In this document: positions 1 to 4,739 of the stretch, piece after piece
Layout: every line of letters begins with the position of its first letter
Position numbering within the stretch: position 1 is the stretch's first letter
The notes under the pieces: model-generated
Seen by the model: the letters and a program-made list of their open reading frames with translations, nothing else
The model's database searches: none
Told to the model about the DNA's origin: nothing
Program-made: the position numbers and the translations under genes
From: an uncultured Carnobacterium sp.
GTDB lineage: Bacteria; Bacillota; Bacilli; Lactobacillales; Aerococcaceae
NCBI GenBank assembly: GCA_937976325.1
Contig: CALJSD010000093.1
Location: 1-8,216, forward strand
Direction: 5' to 3'
Length of the DNA: 8,216 nucleotides

Positions 1-91
1 AGCCATCGATTGATGACTTTCTCAGTGGGCTCCCTATCAGTACCTATCTAGATGTTAGCTTTTCGTCACCCACTACAGTTGACAGAGAGCC
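1..91. mobile_element. possible end of an insertion sequence, ISL3-like (partial, uncertain)
   Basis: Read on the minus strand, base 91 begins GGCTCTCTGTCAACTGTAG and continues into GTGGGT. This resembles, from memory, the GGCTCTTT-type terminal inverted repeats of ISL3-family insertion sequences. No transposase domain is visible. The only open frame is a plus-strand tail (3-98, reading DDFLSGLPISTYLD and ending at TAG) that I do not recognise. The rest of any element would lie to the left of the window. The call is based on similarity of the end only; it could equally be a dispersed intergenic repeat. Confidence 0.3.
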
Positions 92-180
92 AGAATAGCT
101 ACTGTCTTATCTCATTCTTTACTTAAAGCCTTGATAGACTTGACAAATGGAAGAAAATAACTCTATTAAATAACTATAAA

Positions 181-789
181 TTAATCAGCATCAACGCTGA
201 TAGCTTTATACACAATGTATAAAACCCAATTTTGATTCTGCCTCACTTCAATTTTTGCAAAGCCAACATTTTTTAAAATATTATTCAATGCATGAGTTGC
301 AGTATATTCTGGCATATAATAATTTATTTTTTCTTTTTCGCAAGCAATAATTAAAGTGGAGTGGCTAGACATGACCCGATAGATCTCCAGAAAGCCTTTT
401 TTTAAATCATCCCAGAAAATATGTGTTTGAATGGCAAATACAAGGTCAAAGTAGTCATTTTGATAAGGTAGCGCGTCTACATTTCCAATCCTAAGATGAA
501 CATCACCATTTTGTATAGCATCTGAATTAATTCGTTTTGCAACTTGATAAGATTCCTTAGAAATATCAATGCCATGAATTTCAAGATGCTTATTCAAAGC
601 AAGGAGATTTTTGATGGTGCTGCCACCTCCATAGCCGATTTCTAAAACTCGACTATTATCTATAATTGTGGTTTGTTTTATTGTCCAAAGGCTAAGCTTT
701 TTAAAATAGGAAGTCCAAATTTTCGCAATCACCTGGCCTACAATACCACTAGGTTTTTTAGATTGATTAATAAGATATTGAATGAACAT
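181..789 (-). CDS. class I SAM-dependent methyltransferase (Methyltransf_11-like)
   Basis: A 202-residue soluble protein with a Rossmann-type methyltransferase fold. Motif I is VLEIGYGGG (48-56), the glycine-rich SAM-binding loop. An acidic residue closes strand 2 (D75 in GIDIS), and GNVDALPYQNDYFDLVFA (102-119) covers the adenine-contact and motif-II/III region. The KPSG segment near residue 12 is common in small Firmicutes methyltransferases of this type. The substrate cannot be deduced. The start is supported by AAAGGAGAGG (798-807), 8 bases upstream of ATG. That ribosome site overlaps the stop codon of the broken tetR gene, suggesting an original two-gene operon. The gene looks visibly more AT-rich than the brnQ and hydrolase genes, which fits horizontal acquisition. 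No clear intrinsic terminator follows it at 98-180. Confidence 0.85.
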   Translation of the reverse strand: MFIQYLINQSKKPSGIVGQVIAKIWTSYFKKLSLWTIKQTTIIDNSRVLEIGYGGGSTIKNLLALNKHLEIHGIDISKESYQVAKRINSDAIQNGDVHLRIGNVDALPYQNDYFDLVFAIQTHIFWDDLKKGFLEIYRVMSSHSTLIIACEKEKINYYMPEYTATHALNNILKNVGFAKIEVRQNQNWVLYIVYKAISVDAD

Positions 790-805
790 TTTAGATACCT
801 CTCCT

Positions 806-1096
806 TTAGGGGGATTTTTGAAAGAATATTAGATAAAATTCAAAATATGTAGATAGTAGTTCTTGTATAGTTGCTAAAATCATGGTCACAAATATATCAT
901 TTAACATTTCTTTAGGTAATGTTAAATGATATGATTTTAATTCTTCTGGGTTATTAAAATGCTTTTTATAAATTGTTTATCTTGCGATACATGCCTCAGT
1001 TGCAATCTCAGGAAACGAAAAAAGCGATTGATTTGGAAATTTAAAAGCCAGTCTCAAAAATGCGTTAATAATATTTTTCCTAGTTCCTTTAGTCAT
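806..1096 (-). pseudogene. TetR-family regulator, broken by an in-frame stop and C-terminally truncated
   Basis: Starting at the ATG at 1094-1096, the minus strand reads MTKGTRKNIINAFLRLAFKF, then FSFPEIATEACIAR, then a TAA codon (about 977-979), then TIYKKHFNNPEELK in the same frame. Around the stop this is the standard TetR DNA-binding domain, where Gln is usual before the TIY segment, so one C-to-T change (CAA to TAA) explains the break. After the helix-turn-helix the frame continues only about 45 more codons, ending SP-TAA at 806-808. TetR proteins are normally 180-200 residues with a helical ligand-binding half, which is missing. TAA immediately precedes the ATG in frame, so no earlier start exists; the ribosome site is weak. 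The second half may still be transcribed as leader for the downstream methyltransferase gene. Confidence 0.8.
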
Positions 1097-1117
1097 TTAA
1101 TAATCTTCATAGAAACT

Positions 1118-1158
1118 ATTATAAACTTTTTTTATGAAAAAATACTACAGTTTGTAGT
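1118..1158 (-). promoter_or_regulatory. probable promoter with palindromic operator for the tetR remnant and methyltransferase
   Basis: On the minus strand a perfect TATAAT (1118-1123) lies about 20 bases before the tetR ATG. About 17 bases upstream, where a -35 box should be, is only a poor match, AGTATT. That position overlaps a perfect palindrome, ACTACA-GTT-TGTAGT (1144-1158, 6-bp arms, 3-base centre). A palindrome over the -35 region is the usual arrangement for an autorepressing TetR-type regulator. The pairing of this site with this regulator is inferred. Confidence 0.5.
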
Positions 1159-1196
1159 GGGAGCATTATTTTTTTTGAAAATTCTATACAAATAGT

Positions 1197-1229
1197 AAAA
1201 AAAACGGAGCTGTGAGGCTCCGTTTTTTT
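1197..1229 (-). terminator. intrinsic terminator of brnQ, possibly bidirectional
   Basis: Perfect stem ACGGAGC/GCTCCGT (1204-1210 with 1217-1223) and a 6-base loop, with a run of A on one side and a run of T on the other. On the minus strand it begins immediately after the brnQ stop and ends in eight T. The symmetrical flanks would also let it work on the plus strand. Confidence 0.9.
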
Positions 1230-2544
1230 ATTCGAATTCGAGTTGTTTTGGTTTTAGGATGGCGGCGGCGATAGTGAAGATAAGTGCTCCGACGAAGGTT
1301 GGGGCAATCCATTCTAGTCCGTAAGTGGCTAGTGGGAAGGTGCCAATCCAAGTGGCTGCGTCTCCAAGTAGGTTTCCGCCTAACAGTTGTGAAAGAGTGT
1401 TGATTCCTTGTACGAGGCCGACGATTCCGGCTCCAACTACTGCTCCAAGATATGTCCAATCGTATGGGATGTATTGGTCGAAGGCAGAGAAGAGAATCAA
1501 AGCAATCACGATTGGGAAGATGAATGTCAACACTGGAACGGCTAGGTTAATGAGTGAATCCACGCCGACAAGTGAGATGATGAATTCCACTGCTACAGTG
1601 ACAAGAATCGTTTTCTTGTAAGAGATTTTTCCTTTAGACACTTCTTCGAAATACTGACCGCAAGTGGTTGTCAGTCCAATCGCAGTTGTGAGGCAGGCGA
1701 AGCAGACAGCGAGTCCCATCGCGAGTTGTCCCCAAGAACCGAGTAAGTTCTTCACGATTGTTGTAAGCATTGCGGCACGTTGCGCAGTTGTGTCGATGAC
1801 TGTGCTCATGCTGGCTCCGCTGTATGCCAGTGTTGAGTACACGACCGCAAGTAGGACGAACGCCACGATTCCGACGCCGAACATCATTCTGAATTGGTCT
1901 TTTTTATTTAAATACCCACGGCGCGTAATATCTTTCATCACGACTCCGGCTAAGAGTGGCGCTCCGAGCACGTCCATGGTTTGGTACCCTTCTTTAAATC
2001 CTTGTGCGAAAAGTCCAGTTCCGTCTGTTTGGGCAAATGTTGCATCTGGTTGGATGATAGCGGCCACGAAAATACAGAAGAGAATCACCAGTAGAATCGG
2101 TGTTAAGTATTTTCCGATGGCATCCATGACGGAGTTTTCCTGATACGTGATCCAGAGGACAATCCCGAAGAATACGAGGGAAGTAATCCATTGTGGTGCG
2201 CTTGGGAAATACGATTGTACGAAAATTTCATGTGTGGACGCTCCGGTACGTGGAACGGCAAAAATCGGTCCGATTAAAAGGACGCAGATGGCATTCAAGG
2301 CAGCTGCAAAGACAGGGTGAATGCGTCGTCCGACCGCGAGTGCGCTACCGCCAAGTGTGGCAACGACCATGACGGCAACAACCGATAACAGTGGGTCACT
2401 GATTAAGAATGCAAGTGTTGCAATTCCCCAGTTTTCCCCAGCCGTCACACCAAGGTAAGGTGGGAAGATCAGGTTACCCGCGCCGAAGAAGATGGCAAAC
2501 AAGGCAAAACCGATAATGATAATATCTATTAATTTCTTTTTCAT
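1228..2544 (-). CDS. brnQ: branched-chain amino acid:cation symporter (LIVCS family, BrnQ)
   Basis: Integral membrane protein of 438 residues, the usual length for BrnQ. This family imports leucine, isoleucine and valine with Na+ or H+. The diagnostic N-terminal signature FALFAIFFGAGNLIFPP occupies residues 13-29. Other family segments are IGPIFAVPRTGASTHE (91-106), GYQTMDVLGA (186-195) and LTTAIGLTT (285-293). About twelve hydrophobic spans run from residue 7 to 430, and the protein ends with a short charged tail, KPKQLEFE. Start at ATG 2544, with AAGG (2555-2558) about 10 bases upstream, a modest ribosome site. It is a single gene with its own promoter and terminator, divergent from the nucleoside hydrolase gene. 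CodY control is common for such transporters, but I see no convincing CodY box in the 2545-2712 promoter region. Confidence 0.95.
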   Translation of the reverse strand: MKKKLIDIIIIGFALFAIFFGAGNLIFPPYLGVTAGENWGIATLAFLISDPLLSVVAVMVVATLGGSALAVGRRIHPVFAAALNAICVLLIGPIFAVPRTGASTHEIFVQSYFPSAPQWITSLVFFGIVLWITYQENSVMDAIGKYLTPILLVILFCIFVAAIIQPDATFAQTDGTGLFAQGFKEGYQTMDVLGAPLLAGVVMKDITRRGYLNKKDQFRMMFGVGIVAFVLLAVVYSTLAYSGASMSTVIDTTAQRAAMLTTIVKNLLGSWGQLAMGLAVCFACLTTAIGLTTTCGQYFEEVSKGKISYKKTILVTVAVEFIISLVGVDSLINLAVPVLTFIFPIVIALILFSAFDQYIPYDWTYLGAVVGAGIVGLVQGINTLSQLLGGNLLGDAATWIGTFPLATYGLEWIAPTFVGALIFTIAAAILKPKQLEFE

Positions 2545-2580
2545 TGAATCACAACCTTACATTAAAAAATGATTAGAAAC

Positions 2581-2609
2581 AGTGTACCATAATCGATTTG
2601 AGATTTCAT
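2581..2609 (-). promoter_or_regulatory. probable brnQ promoter (extended -10)
   Basis: On the minus strand, TGG-TACACT gives an extended -10 element (TACACT at 2581-2586, TGG at 2587-2589), 37 bases before the brnQ start. The hexamer at -35 (2604-2609, ATGAAA) is poor, which an extended -10 can offset. Confidence 0.45.
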
Positions 2610-2641
2610 CTAAAAACAAAACCAAACGTTAAATAAAATAG

Positions 2642-2670
2642 TTTCTTTATCGTTCGTTTTTAGGTATAAT
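2642..2670 (+). promoter_or_regulatory. probable promoter of the nucleoside hydrolase gene
   Basis: Perfect TATAAT at 2665-2670, 42 bases before the ATG. At 17-bp spacing the -35 hexamer is TTTCTT (2642-2647), matching the consensus only at its first two bases, so this may be a weak or activated promoter. Confidence 0.5.
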
Positions 2671-2712
2671 AAAGCGTGCAAGAAAACCATTTTAAAGGAG
2701 CGTAACTCATAA

Positions 2713-3651
2713 ATGCGTAAAGTTTATTTAAACCACGATGGTGGCGTAGATGATTTAGTATCATTATATTTACTATTAAAAATGGAAGACGTGGAATTAG
2801 TAGGGGTCGGCGTAATCGAAGCAGACTGCTATTTATTACCAGCGGTGGAAGCCAGCAAGAAGATTATTCATAAGTTCGGATCTGAAAAAGACAAACAATT
2901 GAAAGTCGCTTCTTCAGACTCACGCCCTGTGAACCCATTCCCGAAAGAGTGGAGAATGCATGCCTTCACAGTGGACGCACTTCCAATCTTAAACGAACAT
3001 AAACCAATCACGGTGCAAGATTCACCATTAAAAGCGCACGAAGATTTAATCCGTGCCTTAAAAGAATCCAACGAGAAAGTGGACCTTGTATTCGTAGGAC
3101 CATTAACAGACTTAGCGCGTGCGTTGGACCAAGACCCAACTATCGAAGAAAACATCGGTAAACTTTACTGGATGGGTGGAACTTTCCTTGATATGGGGAA
3201 CGTGGAAGACCCTGAACACGACGGAACTGCAGAATGGAACGTGTACTGGGATCCATTTGCGGCAAAACGCGTTTGGGAATCAGGCATCCAAATCGAACTT
3301 GTGGCGCTTGAAAGTACAAACATGGTGCCATTATCTCTTGATGTCCGCGACCGCTGGGCAAGAGAACGTGCCATCGAAGGTGTTGATTTCTTAGGTCAAT
3401 GTTACGCCATCGTTCCGCCGCTCACTCACTACGTAACGAACTCAACTTACTTCCTATGGGACGTATTAACGACGGCTTCATTCGGAAAAGAAAACCTAGT
3501 AAAACGTTCGGTTGTAAACAGTGACGTAATTGTTGCTGGTGCTAGCCGTGGCCGTACCGTTAAAGCCGAAAATGGCCGTCCAGTCGACCTTGTCTACCAC
3601 GTCGACCGCGATGCCTTCTTCGACTACATCACTGATTTAGCGAAAAAATAA
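2713..3651 (+). CDS. nucleoside hydrolase family protein (IUNH fold) with variant active-site motif
   Basis: Cytosolic protein of 312 residues, the normal length for enzymes that cleave ribonucleosides to base and ribose. The N-terminal DxDxxxDD signature reads NHDGGVDD (7-14). Asp9, Asp13 and Asp14, which correspond to the catalytic base and Ca2+/ribose ligands, are kept, but the first Asp is Asn. GPLTDLA (129-135), MGG (154-156), AEWN (173-176) followed by DP (180-181), and TNMVP (202-206) match the family core. Near the C-terminus, where many members have His-Asp, the chain reads FLWD (247-250), so Asp is kept and His is Trp. Substrate preference therefore cannot be assigned to a Rih type. 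The start is forced by an in-frame TAA directly before ATG; AAAGGAG (2694-2700) lies 12 bases upstream. It forms a single transcription unit with its own terminator. Confidence 0.88.
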   Translation: MRKVYLNHDGGVDDLVSLYLLLKMEDVELVGVGVIEADCYLLPAVEASKKIIHKFGSEKDKQLKVASSDSRPVNPFPKEWRMHAFTVDALPILNEHKPITVQDSPLKAHEDLIRALKESNEKVDLVFVGPLTDLARALDQDPTIEENIGKLYWMGGTFLDMGNVEDPEHDGTAEWNVYWDPFAAKRVWESGIQIELVALESTNMVPLSLDVRDRWARERAIEGVDFLGQCYAIVPPLTHYVTNSTYFLWDVLTTASFGKENLVKRSVVNSDVIVAGASRGRTVKAENGRPVDLVYHVDRDAFFDYITDLAKK

Positions 3652-3656
3652 TGATG

Positions 3657-3687
3657 AAAGTGCAGGGAAAATTTCCTGCACTTTTTT
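3657..3687 (+). terminator. intrinsic terminator of the nucleoside hydrolase gene
   Basis: A perfect 10-bp stem, AAAGTGCAGG/CCTGCACTTT (3657-3666 with 3675-3684), runs into six T (3682-3687), starting 6 bases after the stop codon. It separates the hydrolase gene from dps. Confidence 0.92.
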
Positions 3688-3699
3688 AGTGCCTGTCTA

Positions 3700-3728
3700 T
3701 TGACAACCTTCCAAAACGGGGCTATACT
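3700..3728 (+). promoter_or_regulatory. strong sigma-A promoter of dps
   Basis: Consensus TTGACA (3700-3705), an ideal 17-bp spacer, and TATACT (3723-3728). Transcription should begin near 3735, just ahead of the PerR-like operator. This is the best promoter match in the window, as expected for a gene kept silent by a repressor. Confidence 0.88.
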
Positions 3729-3738
3729 ATATTCATAG

Positions 3739-3755
3739 TTTAGAATAATTCTAAA
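3739..3755 (+). promoter_or_regulatory. PerR-box-like operator of dps
   Basis: A perfect palindrome, TTTAGAAT-A-ATTCTAAA, with 8-bp arms and a single central base. Its 15-bp core TTAGAATAATTCTAA differs from the Bacillus PerR consensus TTATAATNATTATAA at only two symmetrical positions. It fits PerR better than Fur (TGATAATNATTATCA) or Zur. Lying across about +5 to +21, it would block transcription until peroxide inactivates PerR. The regulator itself is not in the window. Confidence 0.8.
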
Positions 3756-3777
3756 TTAGAAACAGGAGGTAATGGAT

Positions 3778-4239
3778 ATGTCAAAAGAACAAACAAAACA
3801 AGTATTAAATCAATTAGTGGCTGATTTAAGCCAACAATCAGTAATCGTACACCAAGCTCACTGGTACATGCGCGGTGCAACTTTCATGACAATGCATCCA
3901 TTAATGGATCAACACATGGAATTGTTAGACGCTCAATTAGATGAAATTTCAGAACGTTTAATCACATTAGGTGGCGCTCCTTATTCAACTTTACGTGAAT
4001 TTGCCGACAACACTAAGATTGCCGATGCTAAAGGAAACTACAGCGATAGCATGGAAGACCGCATCCGTCATTTATTAGTAGGATACCGTTACTTAATCGA
4101 CCTTTACCAAAAAGGAATCGAAGTAACAGGTGAAGAAGGCGACGATGTAACACAAGATATCTTCATCGGTGCAAAAGGCGCCTTAGAAAAATTAGTTTGG
4201 ATGCTTTCAGCAACAATCAACGAAGCACCAGGATTATAA
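3778..4239 (+). CDS. dps: Dps/Dpr-type ferritin-like iron-storage and DNA-protection protein
   Basis: Member of the Dps family, which forms 12-subunit cages that oxidise Fe2+ with hydrogen peroxide and store the iron, limiting hydroxyl-radical damage. The 153-residue form starting MSKEQTKQ has the expected ferroxidase ligands at the subunit interface: His28 in HQAHWYMRG, His40 and Asp44 in the MHPLMD segment, and Asp55 and Glu59 in DEISERLITLGG. These align with His31, His43, Asp47, Asp58 and Glu62 of Listeria Dps. An ATG two codons earlier (3772) is in frame, but it sits one base after the AGGAGGT ribosome site (3764-3770). The 3778 start has 7-base spacing and is preferred. Monocistronic, with a strong promoter and PerR-like operator, it is probably induced by peroxide. 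The N-terminus lacks an obvious lysine-rich DNA-binding tail, as in Dpr proteins. Confidence 0.95.
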   Translation: MSKEQTKQVLNQLVADLSQQSVIVHQAHWYMRGATFMTMHPLMDQHMELLDAQLDEISERLITLGGAPYSTLREFADNTKIADAKGNYSDSMEDRIRHLLVGYRYLIDLYQKGIEVTGEEGDDVTQDIFIGAKGALEKLVWMLSATINEAPGL

Positions 4240-4254
4240 TTCTAAAGACTCCAC

Positions 4255-4280
4255 GGCTGGACAATTTGTCCGGCTTTTTT
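4255..4280 (+). terminator. intrinsic terminator of dps
   Basis: Stem GGCTGGACA/TGTCCGGCT (4255-4263 with 4267-4275), including two G-U type pairs and a 3-base loop, followed by six T (4275-4280). It lies 15 bases after the dps stop codon and has no T-run on the opposite strand. Confidence 0.85.
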
Positions 4281-4530
4281 CTTTTGCCCAAATTCTGAAA
4301 ATTATCATATATGATAATTACCATATATGATAAATTCACCAACGTAATGTTCCGAAGGGTAACCCCACCTAATCAATATCGTTAGAAAGTACTCTTTCCC
4401 TTGGAATTCTTTCCATCATAACGAGGCATTTATAAGATTGGCTTTAACATCCTTCGCAGCACATTGATATTTTTAATAGCACAAAAACAAAAGACCGTAG
4501 GCGTTCTGCGAATATAAATTCAATAAACTA
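4281..4530. other. intergenic stretch without a recognisable gene
   Basis: No reading frame here shows a known domain or a convincing ribosome site. The minus strand has a short open stretch (about 4428-4507, reading CAIKNINVLRRMLKPIL then stop) directly followed in frame by a 15-codon piece, MPRYDGKNSKGKSTF. Together these look like gene debris, but I cannot name a parent. The left end holds the palindromic motif pair described separately. Confidence 0.5.
4300..4336. repeat. 20-bp perfect palindrome plus a second half-copy
   Basis: AATTATCATATATGATAATT (4300-4319) is a perfect palindrome. Its right half recurs as CATATATGATAA at 4306-4317 and again at 4322-4333, 16 bp apart, about one and a half helical turns. 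A paired, symmetrical AT-rich motif suggests a dimeric protein site, but it lies between the dps terminator and a gene-free area. No regulator family is assigned. It could also be part of a decayed mobile element. Confidence 0.6.
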
Positions 4531-4594
4531 AGATTACGAAGAATCTTACGGATCCTATAATCGCAGTAGTGGGGGATGGTATCAAAGATAAATT

Positions 4595-4630
4595 AAAGGG
4601 AGTTAGGAATTGATTCCTTACTCCCTTTTT
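4595..4630 (+). terminator. terminator-like hairpin inside the inverted-repeat element
   Basis: A 15-bp stem with one mismatch, AAAGGGAGTTAGGAA against TTCCTTACTCCCTTT (4595-4609 with 4614-4628), a TTGA loop, then a T-run ending at 4630. It has the form of a plus-strand intrinsic terminator, yet no plus-strand gene lies upstream after the dps terminator. It may end an unrecognised short transcript or block readthrough towards the helicase gene. Confidence 0.6.
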
Positions 4631-4641
4631 GAAGCTTTGAA

Positions 4642-4664
4642 GGTGCAAGACTAAGGCTTGCACC
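4642..4664. repeat. perfect 8-bp hairpin in the centre of the inverted-repeat element
   Basis: GGTGCAAG (4642-4649) pairs perfectly with CTTGCACC (4657-4664) across a 7-base loop, with no T-run. It adds to the impression of a folded RNA rather than a plain terminator. Confidence 0.65.
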
Positions 4665-4739
4665 GGTACCCCATTACAGCGATTATAGAGAAATCCGTAA
4701 GGATTTGAAGTAATCTACTCGTAAGTAAGGTAGTCTCTA

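Larger units (their letters stand above)
4531..4716. repeat. 186-bp element with long imperfect inverted repeats (MITE-like or structured RNA)
   Basis: The left arm (4531-4574) and the reverse complement of the right arm (4669-4716) share the ordered blocks AGATTAC, AATC, TTACGGAT, CTATAATCGC, GTA and TGGGG: about 37 identical positions over 44-48. The centre holds two hairpins of its own (4595-4628 and 4642-4664). The right arm also contains AAATCC-GTAA-GGATTT (4691-4706), a stem closed by a GNRA-type tetraloop. There is no open reading frame. It lies 23 bases beyond the helicase stop codon, so helicase transcripts would run into it. It may be a non-autonomous mobile repeat, a 3' processing or stability element, or a non-coding RNA; the sequence alone does not decide. 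Confidence 0.65.

Noticed and set aside
140..169. TTGACA (140-145) with TATTAA 18 bp downstream, a promoter-like pair on the plus strand
   Set aside because: It would only drive antisense RNA into the 3' end of the methyltransferase gene, and such matches are common in AT-rich DNA. No supporting feature.
959..1195. Plus-strand 78-codon open frame with several Cys near its start
   Set aside because: It is antisense to the recognisable TetR remnant, has no ribosome site and runs across that gene's promoter palindrome; it is a shadow frame.
1325..2143. Plus-strand open frames opposite brnQ
   Set aside because: They are antisense shadows of a clear 438-residue transporter gene, with no ribosome sites or domain features.
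4300..4319. Fur box
   Set aside because: The arms are ATTATC...GATAAT with a TATA centre, the inverse arrangement of TGATAATNATTATCA, so it does not match Fur, PerR or Zur consensus sites.
4571..4672. T-box riboswitch or other known riboswitch in the structured element
   Set aside because: GGTATC and GGTACC fragments appear near hairpins, but the T-box UGGNACCGCG core and a downstream regulated gene on the plus strand are absent.
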